Assembly: GCA_025267735.1 (NCBI GenBank)
Contig: CM046295.1
Coordinates: 9,199,270-9,263,269, forward strand
DNA: 64,000 bases
DNA from: Mactra quadrangularis
Taxonomy: Eukaryota; Mollusca; Bivalvia; Venerida; Mactridae
Direction: 5' to 3'
Numbering within the stretch: the stretch's first letter is position 1; each line of letters opens with the position of its first letter. Under the pieces are notes generated by a model, which ran no database searches, was not told the DNA's origin, and worked only from the letters and a program-made list of their open reading frames with translations. Shown piece after piece: positions 21,533 through 33,675 of the stretch. The translations under genes were made by a program, and so were the position numbers.

Positions 21533-23660
21533 CCTTGTAGCGTGTTATAGCAGTTACTTCCCTTTATCTGAATTAAAGGCACTGTTCACATTGTATAGTG
21601 ATGTTGGTTCTGGATGGTACTTGTCGCCGTTGTTATACCAGGTGAAATATCTAACCTGCAGCCTGTTCAATTACCCTAAACGTTCCAAAACGTTCCGTCA
21701 CGATACATTCGGAACTCCTTGGCCATTCGCTGTGAATAATCTCGGACATATTTAGACGCTATTTTAAAACTACCGGTGTTGAAGTAAACAAATATACGAT
21801 CGTTTAGGCAATTGGTGATGTTTCGTTTTTGTCCGTTAATTTTGAAACAGCACTCATTGCCTTAACGATCGTATATTTGTTTATTAGATAAGATTATGCG
21901 CAACGAATGGCCGAGGAGTTACGAATGTATCGTTACAGAACGTTTTGGAACGTTCAGGGTAATTAGACAGGCTACTGAGAGTTCCGAGCACTATCCCTGT
22001 GTTTCGGACTGCAGCTATTCATCAATACTATTCAGGTGGAATCAAAACAATGTTTGTTAATGTAATGATGATAAAATCATCCTCAATATATATAAATTAA
22101 ATAATGAAACGACCAACAAATGTATTAAAAAGTTATTGACGTTGAACGATGGCTAAATTATGAAACAAAACAAATTTATATTAATAAAATTTGTGATTTA
22201 AAGTAAGACAGATCTTATATCTTATATAAACTTATATATTTTTACGAAACTTTAGAACATATTTTATCAAGTTGTTATCCACTATTATTATACTGTGCAT
22301 GAGGTGCAATCGTACTTCGTACAGAGTGTTCTAGAAAGTCCTAAATTCAATGATAGAGATTGAATGATGTATCTATAAGAGAGCAATTCCATTCATTGAT
22401 ATTTTTCAAATGTTGAATTCACAAAGCATTGCAGGCCGATTAGACAGACGGTAGCACGTCTGATAACGAAGCCAGTGGCCGTTGGTGCGATTTCGGTTTG
22501 GATGCACATACATAGCCGTGTTGAGACCAGTTATTATATATTTTCTACCACAATTTTCCCACATAGATCTGCGTGATGCAAGTCAGTTGTCAGCGACCGC
22601 CACGATATGACTGATGAAGTACTGAAACTTAAGTTAACCACTGTACATAACATTACTGTTTTTATTGCATAGCATTTCATTCATACAGTACACGAACTCT
22701 CTTTCAAATACATGTATATCTATATTGACTGATACATTGAGTATTGTGTCCCACTAATCACTAGATCAATATTCTGATAATAGATCTTCACCCGAACTCC
22801 ACTGTACTTAACAGTTTTTATTGCAAAGCATTTCATTCATACAGTACACGATCTCTCAATTAAATACTTTCTATATTGACTGATACATTGAGTATTGTGT
22901 CCCACTAATCACTAGATCAATATTATGATGATACACGTGTACTCCTATATCTATGAAGATTATTCAAAACTACAAATATTCACATTTTGATAAGTACATT
23001 GACGTGCTCGTATTTTGTTGATTATCAAATAATACCCACTGTTTCATGGAAAAAGACAAGAGGTATAATTCAATAACATTTTAAAGATAAAATACTCAAT
23101 ACAATCCCATGTGATTTGAGGAAACTGAGATATAACAATAGCTACCTGCATTAGGGAAGTACTTGAACAGTCAAGTCATTACGATTAAAACGAGTTTGAA
23201 ATCATACCAGGACCAGTAATAGTAAAAAAGGACCCATTACACACAATGTTCACAATGTTTGACTGCCGGATTTGGGTCGGTCAACCCAAATAAACTATCA
23301 AGTTTCTAATTGGCAGTTTTATTTTGCTGTTTCTATGTTGAATTCTCAAGAGAGATATTATTTTTAAGTTCTTCTTTGTTCTTCGTTAGTAAATTCATAT
23401 ACTTAAACTTTCTTTTGTAATTATTGGTATAGTTTAACACTTGGTTGTTGTTGGTGACACTTGGTGACAGACACCCAGCAAAGAGAGAATTCTTTTATAT
23501 GTATATGTTTTAGACTTAGTAATAAAAAAGATGCCACAAAAAAAAACGAAAGTAATAACCAACGGGTTTCCGCCTAGGAACACAAAGTGGCAAAACAATT
23601 TTCACTTGGTGTTTGAACCAGGTTCAGGTGTATGGTCGGCTCACTTGCTTCGACAACAAC
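21533..23660 (+). repeat. Duplicated block, copy 1 (upstream of Ly6 gene)
   Basis: Begins 'ccttgtagcgtgttatagca' and follows, in order, the block at 31780-34000. Shared anchors include 'gtatagtgatgttggtt', 'ttattgacgttgaacgatgg', 'cactgtttcatggaaaaa', 'ggaagtacttgaacag', 'aataaaaaagatgccaca' and 'cacttgcttc'. Copy 1 has its own changes: a 292-bp inverted-repeat insertion (about 21670-21965) and a ~160-bp internal tandem duplication (22640-22790 and 22800-22940). A degenerate tRNA-like SINE near 22435 is shared with copy 2 (near 32345), so it predates the duplication. No protein gene is recognised. Confidence 0.75.
21669..21967. mobile_element. Foldback MITE inserted in duplicated block
   Basis: Arms are long inverted repeats: 'caattaccctaaacgttcc' with 'ggaacgttcagggtaatta', and 'ttcggaactccttggccatt' with 'aatggccgaggagttacga'. 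A second internal pair is built on 'atacgatcgtttaggcaatt' and 'attgccttaacgatcgtat'. Copy 2 of the block lacks it: there, 'ctaacctgagacttccgag' runs straight through. The target duplication is at most about 3 bases (CTG). Confidence 0.75.
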
Positions 23661-24369
23661 AATAAAAATATTACTGTTTAGTACGTGAAACGGTGCCGAT
23701 TTTCGAGTTCAGATGTTGTCACAACAATAAGGCGGACAGAAAATCATCAAAAAGGTACATGTATTTTTGCATTATATTTTTAGAAATATTCGAGCCCAAA
23801 GCGTTGAATAGTAACTGCATTTAATCTGTTAACATATAAACTTTATGGTAGATGTATTTACCTGACAAACCACAAAAGATAAGATATGGCGTTCATAGTT
23901 GTATTTTGAAAACTCGCATAAATCAAAGGTAATTGGATCTCCATCATTTTAGATGGCCCCTAAAGACTCTAAGGAAAAAGATCTAAAGGTCCCTTCGCTG
24001 TCCAGAATACTTTTTTCATGTCCAGTTAAAAAGGTTCGTTTATTTGAGGGTACTAAGTTTGGTTAGTTCAAGACGGATAAAAATTTATTCATTTCACATA
24101 ATATAATTTAATAGTTTTGAAATGTAGAGCATGTTAATAGAGCATGTCACAACAAGAAAACCAAGGAACTATGTTTACTTATCATTCTAGATTTTTTATA
24201 ATGTCGTAACCAAATCAATCATATATCTTAATATTGACCTTATGTGGTACCAGGTAGAAAAGCTACACACAAGGTAATACTTTGAACTGATTGGTCTTAA
24301 CCATGTCATGTGACCACGGTGTGCAATTTTAGTAATTTGTTTGGAGTGCGTAGTAATCAAAACATAAAT

Positions 24370-27300
24370 ATGAATTCTAACTTGGTTTTAACAACTATTT
24401 TAGCGGTTATATTTGTTTGCCGAGTGAAAGGTTAGTGTAGTGATTTCATATATATAATATTATAACCTCATTTTCTTATATTTTTGTTTTAAGAAATACA
24501 GTTTTTCTGAATTAAAATTTTACATTTGACATCATATACATTTATTGAATGCATTAAATGAAAAATTGTTTTGAAAAAAAATACATTCAAATTTTCCCAT
24601 AACAAGTCACAATGAGCACCCTGGGCAGATTAAAAAATCAGCTTTAATTCGTTTATCAACATTCAAATTGTTCAACACTAAGCTTAAATTTATAATAGCT
24701 AAACTAAATTCGGTATGAAAGCTCATCTTTCTCTCAAATTGTCTGAAAAATATAGAATGACGCTGTATGTTCTAAAGTAGCTCAAAATGAAATTAGTTAG
24801 TTGTTCAAACATGTATTATATTGGCGTGTCTACAGAAAAATGCTATGTTTATTCCACAGGGATTCTTAACGAAAACCATTTATACCTATAATATATTGAA
24901 AACGGACGATTATCATCATCGAAAGACGAAAATAAGTCGGAATAGTTGAGGATTCTTGAATATAATAAGGTATTTTATCGAATCAATCTATAATTTGGCT
25001 GGTATTTCGCGGAAAAGACGGTTTTTACAGGGGCAAGACGAGGGGACGGACCCGTGTCGTACTAACCGTTTTCCGTACGTTTTACGAGAAACTAGCTTGA
25101 ATATGGTAAACAGTTGTTAATTTGTTGTAAAAAACTTGGGCTTTTTGGATAGATAAATGTCTTCTGTATCGAAACTCGTAGACCTGATGAGAATATTCGA
25201 AAAAAATAACGGAATTATGCATGTTTTTGTGACGCAAGGGTTAATTTTCATAATTTTGATGTTGGACCCCTTGTATATATTATAGGTATAAATGGTTTTC
25301 GTTAAGAATCCCTGTGGTTTAATCAATATACACTGTCCGGCTAAAATATACTCGAATTACGAACATATAACACCATGAAATTATTAAATTTCCTAACAAC
25401 AACAAACCATAGTTGTGCACGAGATTTGCTACAAAAAATGGATGCTCTGGTGGGATGTTTTGAGCAGAATCCGACTTTTTACCTTGCAAGGCATCTAGCC
25501 GGATTCCCTATTGGCCGGTGGCTGTCTTTCCATGGAATATCTAATAATTACCTATGTATCACTTATACTTTATCTTATCAATCAGGCGCTGACGCTGATG
25601 GGCGTTCTGGAGGGATCCTTGGATTAGAATACGAATATGCACCTTGCAATCATGGACTTATCAAGGCATCTTCTCTGATTCCCATTGGTCTGTGGCTGCT
25701 TTTATTCATAATCTAATCATTTTCTTTATCACATTAACTTTATCTTACCTCTATATCATGCTTGATGTTTGGTGGGATGCACGGGTACCGACGTGATGGA
25801 TGTTCGGGTGGGAGCCTTGGATTAGAATCTAACTTTGCTCCTTGCAATCATGGGTTTATATAACATCTAGCCAGATTCCCAATCGACCATTTGGCTACCT
25901 TTTTACCAACAGTCCAATATAACTCATTTCACTATAGTTTTAACAGCCGCGGCCGTGACTTAGTGGTTAGCATGTCTGACTTCGAATCCGGAGATCGAGT
26001 GTTCGAAACCCGGTCGCGGCAGGTCATACCCTATACATGAGTTGTCGGCCTCGTGGTAGGGTAAGTTAGTACTGGTGATAGAAAAAGTGTCCAGGAAACC
26101 TATAGTAGGAAGAGCTGGCCGTCGTGTATATGGCCTATATATGTGTTAAATGCGACATTAAAAAAAACCTATATTTTTAAGTTAATTCCCACTTTTTTCT
26201 TAACTACTATCAGCACTTTATTGATTACTAATTCTTACTTTTATACTAGTATTCAATTATTATTTTATATTTTATCATCCCTTAACTATTTTCAATTTTT
26301 AATTATATCCTAAAATGATTTCGAAGCGCTTTTGAACATATATTCAATATGCAATGAGCGCTATATTATTGCAAATCTGGTATATAATGATAATAATAAA
26401 AGAAATATTCTAAAATAAGGTCTGTATCAGTCAAGAAAAAATAACTACAGCTTTTTATATTTGCATTAATTGTGCTTTGTATCCTTTGATTTTATCATAA
26501 CAGAAATGGATGGTTTGAAATGCTACGACTGTACTTTATGCAATGATTTCAGCGAAGCACAAATCATAGACTGCAGTGGCTCTTGTTTAAGAACCGAAGG
26601 ACATGAGTGTAAGTATATATTTTGTTTTGCAAATGATTGGTAGTCTATTTCATGTATGTAGTATAATTATTGAAATTCATTTCAACACTGAAGAAAACAC
26701 TCTAACTGAAATACTGCATAGCTCACAGGAGTACGATTTATCAGTTGAACACTTCAGCATTTAATGTCATATTGGCATTGTCAGTCCAGTTTATACAAAC
26801 ATTTGATCAATTAACTAAATCATTATTTTCATAATAAATCTAGCATGTTGAAATGTTTTGAACTATGTCAGTCGCGTTAAATTTTGCATTAATGAAAGAA
26901 ATACTTATCCACTCCCGATTTATTACTAAAAACTAAGCAATTAATTATATTATATAACATTGTATGTGGTTTGATATTGCAAAAACTAGTGAAAAGTTGT
27001 TTCTTGAATAAGTTCTGGTCAGTTTTGTAAAGAATAGATCAATGATTAGTTCAAAATCATTCAAATCAATTAATGATTTTAGAGTAAAATATCATAGCAA
27101 TTTAAATGTTTAGTTTGTTTATATTCAGGTTTCAGTTGTACATCCTTATATATGTTACAGGAAATAAAAATACTATTTCGAAATCCAATATTATCTCTTT
27201 ATCATTCACTATCAACTGTGTTTCATATTTCATTTTACATGCACATTATTCTACTGATCGAAGGGTCGTAGGTTCGATTCCCGGGCGGGTCATATTTTCG

Positions 27301-30300
27301 TGAAGCTTAGGTATGAAATAATTTCAACGGTCATTCTCCCTTCCTACCACTGATTCCAAATCATTTAGGACAGTAGTCAGTCACTGACTTGCGCTTAGTA
27401 ATTGGTTAACAGCTTAATCCAGAAATTTAGCCTTTTCAGGAACAGTAAGTATGTGGACAGATCGCCGTGATATAACCTATACAATGTGTTGATATGGCGT
27501 TAAGGCCATAACAAATTGATCTTTTGTTCTATGGATTTTGTCTGTAAATAATTGGAGCGAGCGAATGAAAAGAAATTCTCAATTTTTGGCATTTTGAGAA
27601 GCAAGCGAAAGGCGAAGAATATTTTTTTTATAAATTCGTGACCATTTATGTACCATATGTAAAGAAAGGATGCTAAATATGGACTTTTCACAGAAAACAA
27701 CATCATAATGTATAATTCAGAAAAACATTATAAAATTATTAGTTACTTTTTAGAGTTGTAAGTCATACTGGTCATCTATCTATTGATGTGATACAATCAT
27801 GCACATTTAAAGTTAAAATTTGCCAAAGTCTTCCTTCCTTGGACTTTATTATTTTGATCTTGAGTTACAGCTTTGATTATCTTGCAGGTTGTTGTTAGGA
27901 AGATTACTTACAAGATACAAGATACAAGATACAAGATACAAGAAGATTTATTTAGAGTCGGTTTTATACAAAACATGATAAACATTAGCTATTTTCCGAC
28001 AATAAACAAAAACATCTAACATTCAAATTTAAAACATAACAGAGATTAACAAATAAACATAAAAAGTCTGCAAAAAAAGCAACTAGTAAAGCACTGAAAA
28101 TAAAAATGCAAATTTAAAACACAAAGAAAAAAAACAGGTATTGCGTACAAACAATTAAAACTTACAAACCATGCGGCAAATGGTTTCCTAGGTCTATCAT
28201 ACCATAACATCAGAAATTCAGACGTACCTATAAAGTTAAAATAATAATAAAAAAAAAAAAAACTATCACATTTAAGAGAAAGGAAAAACAAAAAGTTTAT
28301 TTCAAAATTTAATTTTAAGAAAATACTTATATAAAAAAATTATGATATTTTATGTTTAAAACAAAGATACAAAATAAATAAAACAATATACTTTTTAGTC
28401 ATACATGTTTAGCAGTAAGCACAAGAGGTAATAGCTTAAAGCAAGCAGAATTAAAATGAAATAAAAGAAAGTACAAAATAGCACAGTGAACATTAATTTT
28501 ATGTGGGAGATTTCAAGATTTATGAAAAATGGATAAATAAATAAATAAATAAAACAAGTAAAAGTTACGATGGAAAATGCTGATCATTGACCTAAGTCTA
28601 AAAACTGCCATAAGAAAAAAAAAGATATAAAATCCTGAGAAACAAAATTAACACAAAAGTGTGACACATAAGAAATGGGTTAAAAAAACATAGAAATTTC
28701 CAAATCAGATTTGGAAAAAACTGATCAGCATTTACCACATAACTAACCAGGGTGTCCATACATACATACATGAGTACACAGGTATCTAAATAAATAAATA
28801 TATAAATGAGTGCATTCATGGTACATATAAAAACACTGGTTTGACGTAAAAGAAATCTGGGAAGAACCATAAAACACATGCAGAGAACATTATTTACAGC
28901 AAAATAAAAAGCAAGCATATATAGGTTAAAAACAGATGCACAAGAGATCATAATGACTAGAACTAAGTGCAGACACTAGGGGAACATTTATAGAAACAAT
29001 TAAAAACACATGCATAGAAAAATAAAAGAAACTTATTTATAGCAGAATAAAATAAAATAGCATCACATAGCAAATTAAAGCTTTTTAAGAAAGATAGGAG
29101 GAAAAAAAACAAACAAACAAACATAAGCATAAGCATACTAAAAGCAAGGCATCATTTACATTAAAAGCAACAACATATACACATTAACGGGTGGTGGCCA
29201 ATTCACCAAACCCATACAACACATTTCTAAATACATAATGAGCATTTGCATGAGGGGCCAGTCCAGGTGCGGACCAGCCTTCTGAACTCTTTAAAATTAT
29301 CTACCTGTCTGAATTCATTCGGAAGGCTGTTCCACACCTGCACTGCCTCATATCTGAATGATTTCTTACCATAAGTAGTAGTTTTAACTGTAGGAAGTTC
29401 TAATGTATTTGAATATCTGAAAGAGTAATTGTTTGATTTGAAATAAACCAAGTCATGGAGATAAGAGGGTGAGATTTTATATAAGCATTTGAAAGTTTCA
29501 GTGGCTAGTTCCCTCAATCTGCTAAGGTGTAATGTTGGCATGTTTGCTCTTTGTAGAAGTTCACTGTAAGATGATGAAAAATCATTAAATGTAATTCTGA
29601 GAGCCCTGTGTTGTAATTTTTCAAGTTTTTCAGTATTTGTCTTATTACAAAAATGCCAAACAAGAGGGCAGTAGTTAAAATTGGATTTTATAAAAGACTT
29701 ATATATAAGAATTTTGTTGTTAAAATCAAGGAATTTACTCAAACGCAAAAGAACGTTAAGTTGCAAAGCAGATTTTCTACACATTTTTGAAATTTGATCA
29801 TTAAAATTTAGCATGAAATCAAGATCTACCCCAAGCAGTTTCACCGTGTCATTGCAACTAATATGTACATCACCAAAGTTGAAAGCTGGGGAGGCATCAT
29901 GAGTATGTTTCCCAATTGCAATAGCTTGAAATTTATCTGGATTTGCCTGCATTTGGCTGAAATTGAACCATTCAATTAGATTACAACTTTCTTTTTCTAA
30001 AACTGATTTCAAAACGTTAATATCTGAGTGATTAAAAGAGAGAGTGTTATCATCGGCATAATTGTAAAGTTCTGATTGTTCTACGAAATAAAAAATATCA
30101 TTAATGAAAATATTAAAGATCAAAGGGCCTAAGATAGAACCCTGTGGTACTCCTTTTAAAATTTCAAGCCATGTGCTTGATGCCTCCCCAATTTTCACCT
30201 TCTGTTTTCTTTCTGATAAATAGTTATGAATGAGCTTAGTTGCACTGTCAGACAACCCGTATGCCCGCAGCTTTAAGACTAGAAGGTTGTGGGGGATGCA

Positions 30301-31282
30301 ATCGAAAGCTTTCGACAGATCCATTAAGATTGCTGCCACATGGTCACCCCTGTCCAAAGCAATCTTCCAGTCCTCAACCACGCGCAGCAGGGCCGTCTGA
30401 CAGCTATAACCAGATCTGAAAGCAGATAGAAATACATTAAAAATACTGTTAAAATGCGAATACAGTTGATCATTTAAAACTCTTTCAAAGATTTTGGACA
30501 TAGTAGGAAGTATACTTACAGGTCTGTAGTTTTTTGAGATAAAAGGGTCTTCTTTCTTAAAAATAGGGGTGACTTGGGCTTTTTTTAAGTCTGATGGGAA
30601 GGTAGATGAATCAATCATAGCATTTATAATTTTAGATGTGGGATCTGCTAGAGTCTTACTAGCAACCTTTAAAATCTTAGGAGGAATACCATCACAACCT
30701 GTGGCTTTTTTATTTAATGAATTAAAACATTTGAGAATTGTTTCTTGTTGTTAGCAAGCATACATGTATTTGTTTAAATTAGCATTTTTTTAATTCATCT
30801 ACGTTTGATAGACTAAGTATTAATATTTTCTTCGGCACTATTTTCTTGATCTTATTAACTCATTGTTTTCTATTGAGATGATGTTCGTTCTTTTCAAATT
30901 TCGCAGAGCGCTGAATTAGAAAGGATTTTTTTAAAAGATATCCTTCCAAATGATAAACATTCACGACATAGATATAATGATATGTAAATTTTATACAGAT
31001 ACAGATGTTGGCGCCAACTATTCAAATAGCTTAGCACTCTGCTATCCAGATGATACAGTCGAAGATGTTTGTTATTCTGTGAAATATGGTACGGGTTGCT
31101 ATTGTAACAGTGATCTCTGTAATGGGGAATCAATAGAGAGATTGTCTAATCAACATAATGGAGGATCTGATCAACATAATGGAGGATCTGATCAACATAA
31201 TGCAGGATCAGTAGAGAGATTATCTGTCATGCTTAGTCTGATGACATTTCTAGTGATGGTTCTCAAGACAATGATTTGGTAG
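24370..31282 (+). CDS. Ly6/uPAR (LU) domain protein, probably GPI-anchored (3 exons)
   Basis: Exons 24370-24430, 26504-26608 and 30999-31282, with GT-AG introns and matching phases, give 149 residues. Residues 1-20 look like a signal peptide (hydrophobic 'LVLTTILAVIFVC'). The LU (three-finger) domain spans about 25-98: it opens 'LKCYDCTLC' and closes 'GCYCNSDLCN', the diagnostic C-x-x-x-x-CN ending, with ten cysteines (27, 30, 33, 44, 48, 70, 80, 89, 91, 96). A stalk of three 6-residue repeats (about 107-126, 'DQHNGGS' type) follows, then a hydrophobic C-terminus (130-149), as in GPI signals. Such proteins sit on the outer cell surface and bind receptors or adhesion partners; the ligand cannot be inferred. 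The final W and lone K145 make the GPI signal slightly atypical. Start chosen as the ATG opening the signal peptide. Confidence 0.85.
24854..25317. mobile_element. MITE with ~45-bp inverted ends in Ly6 intron 1
   Basis: The left end 'ccacagggattcttaacgaa' continuing 'aaccatttatacctataata' is matched by the right end 'tataggtataaatggttttc' + 'gttaagaatccctgtgg', a near-perfect inverted repeat. The 464-bp interior has no transposase; the 69-codon minus-strand frame at 25117-25326 runs through the repeat and is not a gene. Target duplication not resolved. Confidence 0.75.
25440..26402 (+). repeat. LINE-like 3' remnant with internal direct repeats, split by a SINE
   Basis: Two degenerate direct repeats of about 240 bases carry 'cttggattagaat' and 'ccttgcaatcatgg'. 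The block ends 'gagcgctatattattgcaaa' followed by a 'taatgataataataa' tail, resembling the 3' ends of some CR1/L2-type LINEs. SINE-A (25945-26167) interrupts it. The 113-codon frame at 25375-25716 overlaps this repeat, and I see no recognised domain in it. Confidence 0.45.
25945..26167 (+). repeat. SINE-A, full length, in Ly6 intron 1
   Basis: Closely matches the SINE-A at 13427-13648 through head ('tagtggttagcatgtctgac'), box-B region ('gttcgaaacccggtcgcgg'), body ('gtccaggaaacctatagtag') and A-rich tail. The box B here is closer to the tRNA consensus than in the first copy. Confidence 0.85.
27262..27500 (+). repeat. SINE-B, 5' truncated
   Basis: Box-B-like 'gtaggttcgattcccgggcg' is followed by 'ggtcattctcccttcctacc', 'cagtcactgacttgcgctta' and 'gctt-aatccagaaatttagc', then 'acctatacaatgtgttg'. 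The box-A part is weak or missing. In Ly6 intron 2. Confidence 0.7.
27503..27700 (+). repeat. Diverged copy of MITE family F
   Basis: Starts 'aaggccataacaaattgatc' directly after the SINE-B and resembles the terminus of the MITE at 37162-37388. It contains 'gagcgagcgaatg', similar to the reverse complement of that family's 'gctcgctcg' core. The other end is not clear. Confidence 0.4.
27910..30750 (-). mobile_element. 5'-truncated CR1/Jockey-type LINE in Ly6 intron 2
   Basis: On the minus strand the element runs from a truncated reverse transcriptase frame (30750) through a T-rich 3' UTR of about 1.3 kb (29226-27945) to a terminal tandem heptamer ('acaagat' units on the + strand, 27910-27945). 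LINEs of the CR1/L2/Jockey group often end in such short repeats. The endonuclease and ORF1 are missing. A 10-base direct repeat 'ttgttgttag' occurs at 27889-27898 and 30745-30754 and may be the target duplication, but about 11 bases separate it from the heptamers. It is antisense to the host gene, with open frames in the UTR that are not genes. Confidence 0.85.
29227..30750 (-). pseudogene. LINE reverse transcriptase, N-terminally truncated
   Basis: The frame is open from 30750 down to the stop at 29227, about 507 codons; the first internal Met is at 30618. Counting from that Met, reverse transcriptase motifs appear in order: 'NYRPVSILP' (30-38), 'FRSGYSCQTAL' (67-77), 'MDLSKAFD' with the first catalytic Asp (99-106), 'GVPQGSILGPLIF' (156-168) and 'YADD' (187-190). 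The C-terminus ends in the Cys-containing 'GPSCKCSLCI', common in this group. The endonuclease domain that should precede it is lost, so the copy cannot move alone, but the RT frame itself has no stop, which implies a fairly recent insertion. Confidence 0.9.
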
Positions 31283-31410
31283 AATGAAGTCAGGTCATGG
31301 ATAGAATGTGTGCAAGACAACATAATACATTGTATACAAAAAGTATCGTAAAAAGTGCAATGTTATATGTTTGACTATAGCTTATCTTATGTTTCTTCCC
31401 GGAAATATGA

Positions 31411-31416
31411 AATAAA
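31411..31416 (+). promoter_or_regulatory. Polyadenylation signal AATAAA of the Ly6 gene
   Basis: A canonical AATAAA lies 129 bases after the Ly6 stop codon, a normal 3' UTR length, in an AT-rich context. The transcript end would be 10-30 bases further on. Confidence 0.6.
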
Positions 31417-32636
31417 ATACACAATATAAATTTTACATCATATTAGTGAGTTAAAGGGTATAAATCGATTGATTATGGATTCATTTGGGTTGATTACAAA
31501 ATGAAATCGTTATTAAATCTTTATTTATCCCCCTTATTAAAATATCCACATAATTTAAATATCATATGATGTAATATATGCAATAAAGTAGACTTGACTA
31601 TTATTGTTTTTGTTTACTGTTCGTTTTTATTTTGAGGACTTAAGTTATAGCTCTTTTAGAACAACTTGAGACAAATCTGAATGTTGTCGTCTGATAACAA
31701 TGCCCCATGTTATCCAAGAATACCTATCGAGTAAAGGAATTTAAGGGAGATTACCATGACTGGTATAATTTAAAACTCCTTGTAGCGTGTTATGGCGGTT
31801 ACTTCCCTTTATCTGAATCAAAGGCACTGTTTACATTGTATAGTGATGTTGGTTATGGATCGAACTAGTCGCTGTTGTCATACCACGTGACATATCTAAC
31901 CTGAGACTTCCGAGCATTATCCCTGAGCTTCGGACCGCAGCTATTCATCAATACTATTCAGGTGGAATCAAAAGTATGTTTGTTAATGTAATGATGATGA
32001 AATGTCCAATTAATGATTAAAAAGTTATTGACGTTGAACGATGGCTAAAATTATGAAACATTTTAACTATTCATAAACCTAGAAACTCGGCTTAAAAAGA
32101 TCAATTCAAACTTCAATATTTATACGAAACGTTCTATCAGTTTTCTTTCAAGTTGCGAGCGTCTGTTACAGTATACTACTTGCAGTGCAGTCTTACTTCT
32201 GTCAGATTTTGCAAACCAAACCTTATAAGATGAGGTGAATACTCTAGAAAGTCCTTGATTTGCCGATGGAGTTTGACTTATGTTACAATTATTAAACGAT
32301 TCCATATAAAGATACATTTCAAATGTATTATCAAAAATCATTACCAGCCGTTTAGATAGCCGTAAGCACACCTGTGTACGAATGCAGTGGTCGTCGGTTC
32401 GATTCCAATAGGGAACATACATTCTCTCGTTGAGTTCAGTTATATGTATTTTCTACGACCATTATCCTGCCTACCCCTTAGCTGTTGAAAAATGTCCGAA
32501 GTATTCCCCAAAAACATAAGGTAAAGAGATCTATTTTAGGACCATTGATTGGAAAACTGACCCGTGGTGTGATTGATGAATTGTTTAAACTTAAAGCAAT
32601 CTGTATGTCAAAGCATTCAATTGTATACAGTTCACG

Positions 32637-33034
32637 TATAGTCCGACAGAATTAACCTGAGCTTGAACTACCTTATTATAATAATTACACGTTTCACTTA
32701 CAATTAATCGTGAGTTTCCGTATGCGAGTATACGATTGTACACGTGTATATAACAGCCTATATGACAAATGTATATCAATTTTGTAAAAATGGCATGTTA
32801 TTGTACTTTTAATTTTGAACACATTCGTTTATGGAGAAACTCGTCCGCAATATTGTGGGACAGTTTTAAAGTGTTTATTCATATAAAAACAAAATTAACT
32901 GTTAAATGCGTGTATTGAGCCGAAAGCTTCCGATAAAACGCGATTAACAACCGAAGACAAAAATAGAAAATAAATACTGAGTTTAATGTATTCTTGCATA
33001 AAGGTCAAGCTCAGGTTAATTCTGTCGGACTATA
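32637..33034. mobile_element. MITE with ~30-bp inverted ends, 398 bp
   Basis: The left end 'tatagtccgacagaattaac' continues 'ctgagcttga', and the right end 'caagctcaggttaattctgt' continues 'cggactata': a near-perfect inverted pair. A related end occurs at 21505-21530 ('ctagtccgacaataacctga'), next to duplicated block copy 1. There is no transposase. Confidence 0.75.
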
Positions 33035-33431
33035 CTAGGTTACAAATACATGCATATTGCCTGATATCATAGTTTATTAAATTCCAAAAAAACAACATCT
33101 TATCACTAAATCAATATTCTGATATAACAAAACGTTTTTACATTTGTTACTATTTCTGTATCTATAAAGATTATGTAAAACTACAAATGTTCATACTTCA
33201 TAATGTATATGAACGTGGCTAGGCAGCGATAATTATCAAACAAAATCCACTGTTTCATGGAAAAATATTAGAGGTATTATTCAACGGAGACTTACAAGAT
33301 TACACAATAAAGCAACTGTACATTTTATGTGATTTGAGAAATCACATTGAATACCTGCATTAAGGAAGTACTTGAACAGCCTCTTCAAATATGATTAATA
33401 TGGGTTTTAGAAACATATAAAAAATGTAATT

Positions 33432-33675
33432 ACATTTTATAGTCTAAGTTTCATGCTTACGCATGTTCACCGACTTTACAGCAATTACCCCTGGTCACTG
33501 GGCTACTGGTATCTATCTATCAATCTCCCTGGGGAATCTTTTTACTTCGCTTATTAGTGCAGCCGACAAATTGGCGCAGCGGAATTATACCACCCTCGCA
33601 GGTACCCATTTACACCTGGGTGGAGTGAAGCAATCGCAGGTAAATTTCTTGCTCAAAGAAATTAGCAGTGCCCCG
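33432..33675 (-). repeat. SINE-C, minus orientation, head truncated
   Basis: Shares with the copy at 15478 the tail ('tagtctaagtttcatgctta'), 'ggctactggtatctatctat' and 'acccatttacacctgggtgg', but stops at 'cagtgccccg' before the tRNA-like head. Confidence 0.75.

Noticed and set aside
25375..25716. 113-codon frame with a hydrophobic end, possible small membrane protein
   Set aside because: Overlaps degenerate direct repeats of a LINE-like remnant; no signal peptide pattern or recognised domain.
25945..26020. Possible tRNA gene with good box B
   Set aside because: The same head plus body and A-tail recur at 13427, so it is a SINE; acceptor stem does not pair.
28046..28951. Two minus-strand frames (81 and 117 codons) rich in Phe, Leu and Cys
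   Set aside because: Lie in the T-rich 3' untranslated part of the LINE; composition artefacts.
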